This document shows, piece by piece, positions 1 to 9,398 of a DNA stretch of 64,000 bases. The DNA comes from Methylomonas sp. LW13 (GTDB lineage Bacteria; Pseudomonadota; Gammaproteobacteria; Methylococcales; Methylomonadaceae), in assembly GCF_016865255.1 (NCBI RefSeq), contig NZ_CP033381.1, positions 1,984,001 to 2,048,000 on the forward strand, in the 5' to 3' direction. The position numbers were made by a program, and so were the translations under genes. A model generated the notes under the pieces. It did no database searches and was not told where the DNA came from. It saw only the letters and a list, made by a program, of their open reading frames with translations. Numbering within the stretch: position 1 is the first letter of the stretch; each line of letters starts with the position of its first letter.

Positions 1-443
1 GGAATTGGTTTTCCGGCCAGCTGTTGGAAATAGTCCAACATTTTATGTTTGGCTAACACCGATTGGGTTAGCAGTTGGTCGTCGTTGTCGATTTCCGTCA
101 TGTCGCCGGCAATCAGGTGGAGTTCCGGATTGGTTTGCAATGCTTGGATTTGCTTGGTGGTTTTGTCCACAGTCCATTGATCATCGGCATCCAGAAATGC
201 AATCCAGTCACCGCTAGCCAATTCTATGCCTTTATTGCGCGCGGCGGACGGGCCTTGATTGGCTTGTTTGTGATAAATGACGGTATGGGCAAACGTCTTA
301 AGGACTTGTTCGGTGTTGTCCGTGGAGCCATCATCCACCACGATGATTTCGTCAACTTTGCTGGTTTGCGCCTGGATGCTTTCGATGGCGGCACGAATGA
401 ATGTCGCGCTGTTATACGCTGGAATGACGGCGCTGATTTTCAT
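1..443 (-). CDS. Glycosyltransferase family 2 (partial, C-terminus beyond window)
   Basis: The reverse strand is open from an ATG at 443 to the window edge, giving 147 residues. The N-terminus MKISAVIPAYNSATFIRAAI, the VVDDGSTDNT segment and the DxD-type LDADD near residue 100 are the classic GT-A nucleotide-sugar-binding features of family 2 glycosyltransferases. The enzyme probably adds a sugar during exopolysaccharide or glycan assembly at the inner membrane; donor and acceptor cannot be told. It lies 36 bp downstream of a deacetylase-like gene on the same strand and close to exosortase and manC genes, which fits a polysaccharide locus. The stop codon lies outside the window. Confidence 0.9.
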   Translation of the reverse strand, partial: MKISAVIPAYNSATFIRAAIESIQAQTSKVDEIIVVDDGSTDNTEQVLKTFAHTVIYHKQANQGPSAARNKGIELASGDWIAFLDADDQWTVDKTTKQIQALQTNPELHLIAGDMTEIDNDDQLLTQSVLAKHKMLDYFQQLAGKPI

Positions 444-479
444 TTTGGGCTAATCAAAATTTTCGATACGTTAGAATGG

Positions 480-1718
480 TTATAAACTGGTTTTGCAGAT
501 CAACCACGCCGGTACAATTAATCCGGTGCAATAACCGATCAGCGCTAATTTTCTGTGTCTGTAGTATAGACGGTATAGAAATGCACCGGTTTTGCGGTGC
601 GTCGCAGCTAAGCTAATTGCTGGCCATTGACGCTGATTGAAACGATTCACGATATTGTCGGTTTTGTTTTGCAAGAATTCGCCGAGTTCCGGGGACGCCA
701 AGAAGCGAACGTTGGGCAAATTTGCCCTGATTTGCCCTAAAAGATGGTCTAACCCACGAATAGCTTGTTGGCATTCGTCCTCTGAGCGCGTGTAATTGTA
801 GCGATGTGTGGAAATACTCACCGGCAGGGCTTGACGATAAGCCATTTTAGCTTCGGCAAACGCGCTGGCAGGTGTGTTTTTGCCGTCAACAGGTTCGTAC
901 ATCACGTTGCGAACGAGGTAAAGTTGTGCGAAACGATTGGTATTGCCGACCCGTATCAGCGGAGGATCCTGAAAATAATGTCCGGTTTCATCGCGCCCGG
1001 TACAGCGGTAGCCGGCAGTTTGAATGGCGATGATATTTTGCTGTTGCCAACTTTGTTCGATCTCATCGTTCCATAAATAGCACGGGGCGACTGTGCTGAG
1101 GCTGGGATAGCCGAACATGCCGGTAAAACATTGCATGGCATTTGCGACTAGTGAATTGGCTTCCGCAGCGTCAATTGCCTGGGTAGGTAAATTGCGTCCG
1201 TCTACATAGTGGCCTTGTAGCGGCGAATCCAGTTTTTCCCAGTCCCACCAATCCTTGGTTGCGCGAGCGGTTGCCAGGCGCGGGTCTTGTTGCCGGCATA
1301 ATTCCGCGAAGGCCTTGCCGTTCAGGTGTTCCATCCCATGCAGTTGCGGCACTAAAGTGTCTTGTTGTATGCCTTGTTGCAGTGCTGCAAAAATGGCCGG
1401 GAAGTCTTTGTCCAGCATGCGCCTGTGGTATTGGCCCGTGGATTCGATCTTTGCTAAATCCGGAACGGCCAAGACCATATCGGCGGTAAGTATCGCAGAG
1501 CGGTTTACAGCGTCTTTGTGTTGAGCCAGCATGGAGAGCAGGTCTGTTAAACGGGCTGCGTGGAAGTCGCCACCCGGACCCCAGTCGTCGCTTTCGATTA
1601 AAACCGGCGTATCGGCAAAATAGGGCTCACGCCAGGTAGCGATAAATAAGGGTTTTTTCCACAGCCATAAGCCGGTAAGGCAGGCCAGCCAGAAACCTAA
1701 AAAAAACAGAACTACCAT
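480..1718 (-). CDS. Membrane-anchored polysaccharide deacetylase-like protein
   Basis: This 412-residue protein starts with a hydrophobic segment (residues 2-19), so it is probably anchored in the inner membrane with the bulk in the periplasm. An ESDDWG motif at residues 42-47 and HGMEH at 127-131 match the Asp-Asp and HxxxH metal ligands of NodB-fold carbohydrate deacetylases. A second hydrophobic stretch near the C-terminus may be another membrane segment. It is encoded just upstream of a family 2 glycosyltransferase and is divergent from the exosortase gene, so a role in modifying an exported polysaccharide is likely. It is not the DUF3473 type usually linked to XrtA, as far as I can judge. 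Substrate and activity are inferred. Confidence 0.6.
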   Translation of the reverse strand: MVVLFFLGFWLACLTGLWLWKKPLFIATWREPYFADTPVLIESDDWGPGGDFHAARLTDLLSMLAQHKDAVNRSAILTADMVLAVPDLAKIESTGQYHRRMLDKDFPAIFAALQQGIQQDTLVPQLHGMEHLNGKAFAELCRQQDPRLATARATKDWWDWEKLDSPLQGHYVDGRNLPTQAIDAAEANSLVANAMQCFTGMFGYPSLSTVAPCYLWNDEIEQSWQQQNIIAIQTAGYRCTGRDETGHYFQDPPLIRVGNTNRFAQLYLVRNVMYEPVDGKNTPASAFAEAKMAYRQALPVSISTHRYNYTRSEDECQQAIRGLDHLLGQIRANLPNVRFLASPELGEFLQNKTDNIVNRFNQRQWPAISLAATHRKTGAFLYRLYYRHRKLALIGYCTGLIVPAWLICKTSL

Positions 1719-1978
1719 GGATTTTGTTTAATAATTAAAAAGCCTAAATATTGGGTCGACCAACGCACTGAACTTTTATCGTAGCAGAGATTAGCGAACT
1801 AGCTGAAAACCACTGCGCAAACTTTAGATGTGGTCGACATAGCAGCAGGCTTATGATAACAGCGGTAAATAGCCATTCGCTAAACATTGGGATGAGTCTA
1901 GGCTCTGTAGCATATAGACGACGCGGGCGTTCGTAGTTGAGTAACCATAACAAAACTCTAAATAGCAGAGGAATTAGA
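1719..1978. promoter_or_regulatory. Divergent intergenic region before xrtA
   Basis: This 260-bp gap separates the deacetylase-like gene (reverse strand) from xrtA (forward strand) and must hold both promoters. A purine-rich AGAGGA lies just before the xrtA ATG at 1979 and decides that start. I see no convincing coding sequence in it and no promoter hexamer pair that I would call with confidence. Confidence 0.35.
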
Positions 1979-2255
1979 ATGTTAAAAGCTTTAGGACTGC
2001 CTGATCATTGGCGTAAACCGCTGCTAGGCGTCGTGTTGGTTACCCTGGTTTCAGTAGCGGCTTTTTTTGAGACCTGGTTAGAAATTGTCGCAATTTGGTC
2101 TCGATCGGACACATTCACGCACGGTTTTTTAGTGGCCCCGGTTAGTCTTTGGTTGATTTGGTCGCGCCGGGAGTTCTATAGAGATTTACGGCCGGCTTTT
2201 AGCCCGTTAGGTTTGCTGTTTATTATCGTTAGCGGATTTGGCTGGTTAATTGCGG

Positions 2256-3585
2256 GAGGGTGTAAGAATTTTTGTGTAAACGGCCATTAGGCAGGAAACT
2301 GCCGTTCCTTAGAGGAGAAAAAATGACCGTATCAAAATCCATCCCTACCGAGTTGCTCGATTCCTTGTTGTCCGGTTATCAGAAACCCGAAGACCTGATT
2401 GGCGAAAATGGCCTGCTGAAGCAATTGACCAAGGCTTTGGTTGAGCGTGCTTTAGAGGCAGAAATGACTGAACATCTGGGCCACGCCAAGCATGAAGCCG
2501 TCACTAATCCCAGCGGCAATGCACGTAATGGCAAGAGCCGAAAAAATCTCAAAGGTGACTTCGGCGAATTGCAGCTTGAGATTCCGCGAGACCGGCACGG
2601 CAGTTTCGAGCCGCAAATCGTCGCAAAACATCAAACGCGGTGGACAGGTTTCGACGACAAGATCATTTCGCTGTATGCCCGTGGTATGACGGTACGGGAA
2701 ATCCAGAGCCATCTGGAAGAGATGTATGGCGCCGAGGTGTCGCCTTCGTTGATTTCCTCGGTCACCGATGCGGTAGCCGATGAAGTCAAAGCTTGGCAAT
2801 CACGGCCGCTGGAACCGATTTATCCCATTGTCTATCTCGATTGTATACACGTCAAAGTGCGCGACACTGGCGCCGTGCGGGTCAAGGCCGTCTATTTGGC
2901 GATTGGCATCAATCTGAATGGCGAAAAGGAAGTCCTGGGGCTGTGGATCGCCCAAACCGAAGGGGCCAAGTTTTGGCTACAGGTGGTCACCGAACTGAAA
3001 AATCGCGGCGTGCAGGATATTTTCATCGCCTGTGTCGATGGGCTGAAAGGCTTTCCGGAAGCCATCGAAGCCGTGTTTCCGCAAGCCACCGTTCAGTTAT
3101 GCATCGTCCACCTGGTGCGTAACAGTCTGAACTATGTCGGTTGGAAAATGCGCAAACAGATCGCCGCTGACCTCAAGCGGATTTATCAAGCGGCTACCGT
3201 GGCGGAGGCTGAGCAACAATTGGCTGCGTTCGAGGCGCAATGGAACGGCGATTATCCCTCGATTGCCCAAATATGGCGGCGTAATTGGAGCCGCATCATC
3301 CCATTTTTCGACTATCCGCCCGAAATACGCCGTATCATCTACACCACCAACGCCATCGAGTCGGTCAATATGAGCCTGAGGAAAATCACCAAGAATCGCG
3401 GCTCTTTCCCCAATGACGAGGCACTATCGAAACTGTTTTATCTGGCACTGATTAATATTAGTAAAAAATGGACCATGCCCTTGCATGACTGGAAAGCCGC
3501 TTTAAATCGGTTTAGCATTCAATTCCAAGAAAGGATGCCAAGCCACTAAACCAAAACCCGTTTACACAAAATTCAGGACACCCTC
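2256..3585 (+). mobile_element. IS256-family insertion sequence, 1330 bp
   Basis: The element starts GAGGGTGTAAG and ends CAGGACACCCTC. Its ends form imperfect inverted repeats of about 28 bp (five mismatches) that include TTTTGTGTAAACGG and its complement. It is flanked by the 8-bp direct repeat AATTGCGG at 2248-2255 and 3586-3593, the duplication length expected of IS256. It encodes one transposase. The perfect duplication and the intact host reading frame on both sides suggest a recent insertion. Confidence 0.95.
2323..3549 (+). CDS. IS256-family (Mutator-type) transposase
   Basis: A 408-residue protein with ATG at 2323 preceded by AGAGGAG. It catalyses cut-and-paste or copy-and-paste movement of the surrounding element through an RNase H-like DDE core. 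Visible core parts are [13 protein letters not shown] (first Asp), [20 protein letters not shown] (second Asp) and [14 protein letters not shown] (Glu), with the [10 protein letters not shown] segment between. The N-terminal [12 protein letters not shown] and RNGKSRKNL regions are also typical of the family. Length is normal (about 400 aa), there is no frameshift, and terminal repeats are present, so it is probably functional. Confidence 0.97.
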   Translation: MTVSKSIPTELLDSLLSGYQKPEDLIGENGLLKQLTKALVERALEAEMTEHLGHAKHEAVTNPSGNARNGKSRKNLKGDFGELQLEIPRDRHGSFEPQIVAKHQTRWTGFDDKIISLYARGMTVREIQSHLEEMYGAEVSPSLISSVTDAVADEVKAWQSRPLEPIYPIVYLDCIHVKVRDTGAVRVKAVYLAIGINLNGEKEVLGLWIAQTEGAKFWLQVVTELKNRGVQDIFIACVDGLKGFPEAIEAVFPQATVQLCIVHLVRNSLNYVGWKMRKQIAADLKRIYQAATVAEAEQQLAAFEAQWNGDYPSIAQIWRRNWSRIIPFFDYPPEIRRIIYTTNAIESVNMSLRKITKNRGSFPNDEALSKLFYLALINISKKWTMPLHDWKAALNRFSIQFQERMPSH

Positions 3586-4919
3586 AATTGCGGATTTGGT
3601 GCATGTGGCGGTGATTCAGCAATGGGCAGTGGTTGGTGTTTTGGTCGGTGGTTTTTGGACCGTGCTTGGCAGCCATACCGTCGCGCAAATGTTATTTCCG
3701 ATAGTGTTTTTATTTTTGATGGTGCCATTCGGGGAAGCATTTATTCCGCCTTTAATGGAATACACCGCCACCTTTGTCGTTACGCTGATACGGCTGACCG
3801 GAATGAGTGTTTACCGGGAAGGCTTGTTTTTTACGCTAACCTCGGGTAACTGGTCGGTGGTAGAGGGGTGCAGTGGTTTGCGTTATTTGATTTCTTCGCT
3901 AACACTGGGTTCGGTCTATGCGTATCTCAATTACAGCAGCTACAAGAAACGGACTATCTTCATTACGCTCTCGTTTTTGGTGCCGATTTTAGCTAACGGT
4001 CTGCGCGCCTATTTGATTGTGATGATAGGCCACTTCAGTAACATGAAGCTGGCTGCGGGTGTCGATCACATCGTTTACGGCTGGGTGTTTTTTGGGATCG
4101 TCATGTTTGCGTTGTTTTATTTTGGCTCTTTTTGGCACGATTCGGATGCTGGGGTAGCGGCCGCATCGACCCTGGATTTGGCGGGTGACTCTAACCTTGC
4201 TGATGCTGCAACGATTTACAAACATTATTGGCCGGCCTTAACAGTAACCGCTTTATGCGTTTTCATTTGGCCGTTTGCGTCACAAGGTCTATCCGCACTA
4301 CAGGCCGCCCACGTCGAGGTACCCGAGCGCTTTAGCCGCCCGTCTTTGCCTGATTGGCAGCCGGTTGCAGCGCCCGATTGGGGTTGGGAGCCCAGTTTTA
4401 AGGGCGTGGTGGCGGATGCCAAAGTTTATTTAAGCGATGGTCAAACGATAGTCGGTATGTATTTTGCCAATTTTGGCGATGAAACCCAAGGTGGTGAACT
4501 GGTCAATTCGCAAAATTATCTGGTGCCGCAAAAACATCCGATATGGCGGATGCTGCATGACGACGTCATTGCCATGCAGTGGGCGGCCGATAAAAGCGGC
4601 GATATTGAAGAAGCGGTACTAAACAGTACACATCGGAGCTTGTTAGTCGAGCGTTGGTACAGGGTTGGCGACAAAAATACCGCCAATGCCTATCTGGCGA
4701 AATGGTGGCAATTGCTGAAACGTTTGTCAGGTGATGCATCCGCTGAGTTGCTCGTCGTGATGTATACCGAAACCCCGGATGGAGATTACGATTTGGCCCG
4801 GCAAAAATTGAAACAGCTCGCGATAGCTTGTTGTGATTAAACGGCTGCGCCGAGCTTATTGTGACAATTCAATGAAAACGCAGGGGCAAATTTGCGAGTC
4901 AAATTACCTGATCCAAGGC

Positions 4920-4949
4920 TTGACCCCAGCAGTTACCTAAATGTTAGAC
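4920..4949 (+). promoter_or_regulatory. Candidate sigma-70 promoter for manC
   Basis: TTGACC at 4920-4925 and TTAGAC at 4944-4949, spaced 18 bp, lie about 45 bp before the manC start. A purine-rich AAGGA follows at about 4979-4983 as ribosome binding site. Confidence 0.4.
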
Positions 4950-4992
4950 TAGCTCAACCCATTTTCATTCAGCCCGTAAGGAAAACGACATT

Positions 4993-6393
4993 ATGATCCC
5001 GGTAGTATTATCAGGTGGTTCAGGAACTCGGCTATGGCCTTTGTCTCGTGGTCAGTATCCCAAGCAATTTTTGCCCTTGGTGTCCGGCAACACCATGCTT
5101 CAGGAAACCATTTTAAGGCTTGATGGCGTTGCCGGCTTACAGGCACCCATTGCGGTTTGTAATGAAGATCATCGGTTTATGCTCGCAGAGCAAATGCGGG
5201 AAATCGGCATCAAACCGGCTGCCATTATTTTGGAGCCTGTCGGCAAAAATACCGCACCGGCCGTAGCGATGGCGGCATTAAGTGCACGTTCCGAAGACGA
5301 TGTATTGTTGATTTTGCCGGCTGACCATGTGGTCGGTAATCGTGCCGCTTTCCATCGGGCGGTGGTTCAAGCCGAACTGTTGGCGAAACAGGATCTTTTG
5401 GTGACGTTTGGCATCGTCGCGACCGAGCCGGAAACCGGCTATGGCTACATCAAGCGCGGCGATACCCGTCATGGTGAAGCCTATAAAGTTGCCGCATTTG
5501 TTGAAAAGCCCGATTTGCAAACCGCGCAGCGCTATCTGGAAAGTGGCGAGTATTTTTGGAACAGCGGCATGTTCGCTTTTAAAGCGGGTTGCTTTTTGCG
5601 TGAGCTGGAAAAATTCAATCCGGAAATGCTGGAAGTGTGTAGAGAAGCTTTGCGGGCGGCAAAACCGGATATGGATTTTGTGCGTTTGGATAAGCAGATT
5701 TTTTCGACATGTCCATCAGATTCCATCGATTACGCGGTGATGGAGAAAACCGATAAGGCGGTAGTGATCCCGTTGGATGCAGAATGGAATGACGTCGGTT
5801 CTTGGTCCGCGCTTTGGGACGTAACGGATAAAGATGCAGCCGGCAACGCCATCAAAGGCGATGTGTTAACGGTGGATACTTGCAACTCCTATATTCACTC
5901 GGCCAACAAATTGGTAGCGGTGATCGGTGTGGATAATTTGGTGGTGGTTGAAACCGACGATGCGGTCATGATTGCCGCGAAGGATAGGGTGCAAGACGTC
6001 AAGGAAGTAGTCGATCAACTGAAAAAATTGAAACGCAGTGAAGCCAGCGTGCATCGTAAAGTTTACAGACCTTGGGGACATTACGATTTGGTCGATGCCG
6101 GTGAGCGCCATCAAACCAAGCGTATAGTCGTGAAGCCCGGCGCCAAATTATCAGTACAAAAGCATCATCACCGCGCAGAGCATTGGGTAGTTGTCAAAGG
6201 TACGGCCTGGGTAGATAAAAACGGTGAGAAAATTTTAGTCACTGAGAACGAATCGATTTATATCCCTTTGGGGGTTATTCACAGCCTGGAGAATCCGGGG
6301 GTGATTCCATTGGAAATGGTGGAAGTCCAGTCCGGCAGCTACCTAGGCGAAGATGATATCGTCCGTTACGAAGACCAATACGGCCGTATTTAA
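4993..6393 (+). CDS. manC: Mannose-1-phosphate guanylyltransferase / mannose-6-phosphate isomerase
   Basis: A 466-residue bifunctional enzyme of the ManC/AlgA/CpsB type. The N-terminal nucleotidyltransferase domain opens with VVLSGGSGTRLWPLSRGQYP (GTP binding, GDP-mannose synthesis) and contains FVEKP and NSGMF motifs. The C-terminal cupin domain (from about residue 345) has RPWGHYDLVD and KLSVQKHHHRAEHW, the isomerase metal site. It makes GDP-mannose in the cytoplasm for mannose- or fucose-containing exopolysaccharide. Its place beside the exosortase, glycosyltransferase and deacetylase genes supports that use. Length is typical for the two-domain form. Confidence 0.95.
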   Translation: MIPVVLSGGSGTRLWPLSRGQYPKQFLPLVSGNTMLQETILRLDGVAGLQAPIAVCNEDHRFMLAEQMREIGIKPAAIILEPVGKNTAPAVAMAALSARSEDDVLLILPADHVVGNRAAFHRAVVQAELLAKQDLLVTFGIVATEPETGYGYIKRGDTRHGEAYKVAAFVEKPDLQTAQRYLESGEYFWNSGMFAFKAGCFLRELEKFNPEMLEVCREALRAAKPDMDFVRLDKQIFSTCPSDSIDYAVMEKTDKAVVIPLDAEWNDVGSWSALWDVTDKDAAGNAIKGDVLTVDTCNSYIHSANKLVAVIGVDNLVVVETDDAVMIAAKDRVQDVKEVVDQLKKLKRSEASVHRKVYRPWGHYDLVDAGERHQTKRIVVKPGAKLSVQKHHHRAEHWVVVKGTAWVDKNGEKILVTENESIYIPLGVIHSLENPGVIPLEMVEVQSGSYLGEDDIVRYEDQYGRI

Positions 6394-6552
6394 CTCGGAA
6401 TTGCTTGCTTATCGCCGCGTCAGTTTACGTGGCGCCTGGACTTGCATATTGTCTAAATTATCTGTCAGCGACTACTTTAAGCATATGGTTTGCATCAATC
6501 CATCGTTTGATGTGTCATCAAAATTAAATGCTTTTGTCTAAATTTACTGAAG

Positions 6553-6587
6553 TTCGCCGTTCAACGAAGAGCGGCGAAGGATTTTTT
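6553..6587 (+). terminator. Rho-independent terminator after manC
   Basis: TTCGCCG (6553-6559) pairs with CGGCGAA (6572-6578) and is followed by GGA and a run of six T (6582-6587). It lies about 160 bp after the manC stop and before corA; the stem is short, so efficiency is uncertain. Confidence 0.55.
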
Positions 6588-6667
6588 GTCAGCGTTTTGG
6601 TTTAAAGTTAGCCGTTTTATACCCGCCGAATAAAAAATGTGGTGCTTGCTTTATTCCGGAGTTGCTC

Positions 6668-7945
6668 TTGTCGCTACAAACAATCAACGATTTGTTGAAA
6701 AAACATAAGCTTGTCGAAGGCATGCTGAATAACCAGCCTATGCCGCGCCGCAAGTTGATCACTGCTTTGGTACAAAAGCAGCACATGGTGGAACTGCGTA
6801 GTCTGTTGGCGCGGCTGTCTGCTATCGAAATTGGGCAAATTCTGCATGCTCTGGACCTGGAAGATGCGAACTTGGTTTGGCAGCAGGTCGAGGAAGCCAG
6901 ACAGGACGATGTGCTTTGGGAATTGTCCGATACCTTGCGCGAGGAATTGGTCGGCGACCGAGAACCGCATTGTGGCGTGGGACAAATGAGCGCATTCGAG
7001 TTGGTCGAAGGTCGCCTCGCTAAGGTCGCTATCACCTGCCGCCACGATTTGTACGCCATCAAGCCGATCTGGATCGATTTGTTGGCGCCAAGCAAGGCGC
7101 AGCGGCTGCTTATCGGGCAACATTATGGCCTGGAGTTGCCGGACCCCCTGGATTTGACCGATTTGGAAGCCAGCGCCCGGTTCTACGTCGAGGATCAGCA
7201 CGAAATTCATATACATTCGGATTTTTTGCTGGATCGCGAAGGCAAATCGCGCAGCGTACCGGTCGCATTTATATTGCGCGGCGATATGTTGTTTTCGGTA
7301 CGTAGCGAAGAATTGCCGGTGTTTCGTTTACAGCGTTTACGCGCACGCACGCAGCCAGGCTTTGTCTCCGATTGCAAGGATATGTTGCTGGATTTATACG
7401 GCGCTGAAGCCGAGTATTCCGCGGACGCGCTGGAGAATATTTACGAGCAGTTGGAAATTGTCAGCAAAAAAGTTTTGAGCCAGGATATTAGCGACGAAGA
7501 AGCTGCGGATATTTTGACCGATATTGCCGCAGAGGAGGATTTAAACGGCCGAATCCGCCGGAATATGCTCGACACTCAGCGCGCCGTGTCGTTTTTGATT
7601 CGCCGCAAACTGCTGAATACCACGCAGTTGGAAGATGCGCAGCAAATTCTGCGCGATATAGAATCGCTTAATAGCCATACCGCGTTTTTGTTCGACAAGA
7701 TTAACTTCCTGATGGATGCCACCGTCGGTTTTATCAATATCAATCAGAATAAGGTGATCAAGATTTTCTCGGTCGCTTCGGTGGCAATGTTACCGCCCAC
7801 CCTGATTGCCAGTATTTACGGTATGAACTTTGAGAATATGCCGGAATTGCAGTGGATGCTGGGTTATCCTTTTGCACTCGGATTGATGACTATCTCGGTA
7901 TTATTGCCGTTTATTTTCTTTAAAAGGAAGGGGTGGTTGAGGTAA
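6668..7945 (+). CDS. corA: CorA-family divalent cation channel with MgtE_N-like N-terminal domain
   Basis: The C-terminal end has the two membrane helices of CorA with the selectivity signature YGMNF between them, and the conserved positively charged tail (FKRKGWLR). It moves Mg2+ (or Co2+) across the inner membrane as a pentamer. The first ~100 residues are unlike the usual CorA start and consist of helical LxxLLARL...IGQILHAL-type repeats resembling the Mg-sensing MgtE_N superhelix. I prefer the TTG at 6668, six bases after GGAG (6658-6661), over the TTG at 6662, which directly abuts that site. The protein is about 425 residues, longer than the typical ~320. A CorB gene follows on the other strand. 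Confidence 0.88.
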   Translation: MSLQTINDLLKKHKLVEGMLNNQPMPRRKLITALVQKQHMVELRSLLARLSAIEIGQILHALDLEDANLVWQQVEEARQDDVLWELSDTLREELVGDREPHCGVGQMSAFELVEGRLAKVAITCRHDLYAIKPIWIDLLAPSKAQRLLIGQHYGLELPDPLDLTDLEASARFYVEDQHEIHIHSDFLLDREGKSRSVPVAFILRGDMLFSVRSEELPVFRLQRLRARTQPGFVSDCKDMLLDLYGAEAEYSADALENIYEQLEIVSKKVLSQDISDEEAADILTDIAAEEDLNGRIRRNMLDTQRAVSFLIRRKLLNTTQLEDAQQILRDIESLNSHTAFLFDKINFLMDATVGFININQNKVIKIFSVASVAMLPPTLIASIYGMNFENMPELQWMLGYPFALGLMTISVLLPFIFFKRKGWLR

Positions 7946-8010
7946 GCGAGCGATTTACATACTGCTGAACTGTTTAACGCTCAAACTCAACCTGCGACAA
8001 TATGTCACAT

Positions 8011-8038
8011 TTGAATTTGAAATTTTCGCCACTATGAT
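8011..8038 (+). promoter_or_regulatory. Candidate sigma-70 promoter after corA
   Basis: TTGAAT (8011-8016) and TATGAT (8033-8038) are spaced 16 bp in the gap after corA. No forward gene follows; the only thing downstream on this strand is a strong terminator at 8103-8135. Confidence 0.45.
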
Positions 8039-8044
8039 TAACCT

Positions 8045-8135
8045 AACTTTTTAGTTCGGTTTGATAGTTTAAAGTTGCGTTATATTTCTTCCTATTGCTT
8101 CTAAGGCGGTTATTAAAAATAACCGCCTTTTTTTT
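8045..8135 (+). ncRNA. Candidate small RNA (~90 nt) between corA and corB
   Basis: The stretch begins a few bases after a promoter-like sequence and ends at a strong Rho-independent terminator. Near its start AACCTAACT and AGTTCGGTT can pair (one mismatch, loop TTTT), and the 3' end has a 12-bp stem with a run of eight T, the layout of an Hfq-dependent sRNA. No open reading frame with a ribosome binding site is seen in it. It could equally be only the 3' untranslated region of corA with its terminator. I do not recognise a known RNA family. Confidence 0.3.
8103..8135 (+). terminator. Strong Rho-independent terminator
   Basis: AAGGCGGTTATT (8103-8114), loop AAA, and its perfect complement AATAACCGCCTT (8118-8129) form a 12-bp stem, and the T run covers 8128-8135. 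It ends forward transcription from corA or from the candidate small RNA. On the reverse strand there is no T run after the stem. Confidence 0.9.
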
Positions 8136-8153
8136 GCCTAAAATAAACTTTGG

Positions 8154-9398
8154 TCAGCGTTTGGGATTGAATTTAATCAGCTTGATCGCGTTTTCATCGC
8201 GCTTAATTATTTCAATAATGTGCCCATGCAGTTTCACGCTGGTACCTGGTTCCGGAATGGTTTCCATGTATTCGATTACCAAGCCATTCAAGGTTTTCGG
8301 GCCTTCGGTGGGCAAATCCCAGTGGGTGATGCGATTGAGTTCGCGTATGGTTACGCCGGCATCCACCAGATAGCTACCGTCTTTTTGCATTTTTATATCG
8401 GGTTCTTCCGAGACTAGTTCACCGACGATTTCCTGTAATAAATCATCCAACGTCACTAAGCCCTGTACATCGCCATATTCGTCTACTACCAAGCCGATAC
8501 GGAGTTTTTCGGCCTTAAAGATTTGCATTTGCTTGTGAATCGAGGTGCTGGCCGGAATGAAAAAAGGCTTGGACAGGCTATTGGTGATATTGTGTTTATC
8601 GAAATCAGGGTCGCTAATTTGTGCCAAAATCGTACGTAAATGTAGAAAACCTATCACCCGGTCTATATTTTTTTTGTATACCGGCAGGCGAGTATGCGGG
8701 CTATTTTGTAGTTGTTCGATAATGTCTTCGACCGATTCTTCCAGATCGATACCGATAATTTCATTGCGATGGGTCATGATGTCGGTAACGCTGGCGGATT
8801 CCAGATCTAAAATACTCAACAGCATGTTTTGATAGCGAGCCGGCAAATGATTGGCATCCGAAACGATACTTTTTAACTCGTCTTTATTTAGCGATTCGAT
8901 AGCCGTATTACTCGTGCTTTTAATACCGAACGGCCATAACAACAGGCTGGATATAGCGTTAATCACCCATACCAAGGGATAAAATATCTTTAATAACGGA
9001 ATGTAAATCCAGGAGGATAGTAATGCCAGTAACTCAGGTTTGAGGGCGCCCAGGGTTTTTGGGGTTACTTCGGAAAATACCAGCATGCCGAAAGTTAGCA
9101 GGCCGATAGCGGGGGCTATAGCGTTATCTCCGCTGACGCGGATGGCAATCAAGGTTGTTAACGACGACGCCAGGATATTGACAAAATTGTTGCCCAGCAG
9201 GATCAGGCCCAGCAAACGGTCCGGCCTTTTTAAGAGTTGATGGGCTTTAATCGCGCCCTTATGATTTTTTTTCACCAAATGCTGCAACCGATAACGGTTC
9301 AGCGTCATCAAGGCGGTTTCAGAGCCGGAAAAAAAAGCTGAAATAATCAGTAAGGCTGCCAGTATACCGAACAGTATACTCAAAGATATGTCGTTCAA
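8154..9398 (-). CDS. corB: CNNM/CBS-domain divalent cation transporter (CorB/HlyC family)
   Basis: A 414-residue inner-membrane protein. The N-terminal CNNM (DUF21) domain has membrane segments and the FSGSETALMTLNR and GLILLGNNFVNI motifs; it is followed by a CBS pair (about residues 200-325, with TDIMTHRNE and VVDEYGDVQGLVTLDDLLQE) and a C-terminal CorC_HlyC domain. The family is implicated in Mg2+/Co2+ transport. It is convergent with corA, an arrangement that puts two Mg2+ transport families side by side. Length is typical. Confidence 0.9.
   Translation of the reverse strand: MNDISLSILFGILAALLIISAFFSGSETALMTLNRYRLQHLVKKNHKGAIKAHQLLKRPDRLLGLILLGNNFVNILASSLTTLIAIRVSGDNAIAPAIGLLTFGMLVFSEVTPKTLGALKPELLALLSSWIYIPLLKIFYPLVWVINAISSLLLWPFGIKSTSNTAIESLNKDELKSIVSDANHLPARYQNMLLSILDLESASVTDIMTHRNEIIGIDLEESVEDIIEQLQNSPHTRLPVYKKNIDRVIGFLHLRTILAQISDPDFDKHNITNSLSKPFFIPASTSIHKQMQIFKAEKLRIGLVVDEYGDVQGLVTLDDLLQEIVGELVSEEPDIKMQKDGSYLVDAGVTIRELNRITHWDLPTEGPKTLNGLVIEYMETIPEPGTSVKLHGHIIEIIKRDENAIKLIKFNPKR

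Larger units (their letters stand above)
1979..4840 (+). pseudogene. xrtA: Exosortase A / EpsI fusion gene interrupted by an IS256-family element
   Basis: The 5' part (1979-2255) and 3' part (3594-4840) are in the same frame, and removing the element plus one copy of the 8-bp duplication (1338 bp, 446 codons) restores a 507-residue protein. Exosortases are multi-pass inner-membrane cysteine peptidases that sort PEP-CTERM proteins in exopolysaccharide-producing bacteria. The catalytic residues lie in the 3' part: Cys in EGCSGL (codon at 3869), Arg in NGLRAYL (4004) and His in VDHIVYGW (4067). The last ~200 residues are the periplasmic EpsI domain often fused to XrtA. As the sequence stands, the first half reads into the element and stops at 2290, so the gene should be inactive unless the element excises. 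A GTG at 3596 could start the 3' part but would lack the first membrane segments. Confidence 0.9.

Noticed and set aside
1744-1953. Reverse open frame in the xrtA upstream gap
   Set aside because: No ribosome binding site and no family; it covers the region where the promoters must be.
6353-6541. Forward open frame overlapping the end of manC
   Set aside because: Out of frame with manC, no ribosome binding site, composition not protein-like.
8103-8135. Terminator for corB on the reverse strand
   Set aside because: The T run is only on the forward strand, so it is not bidirectional.
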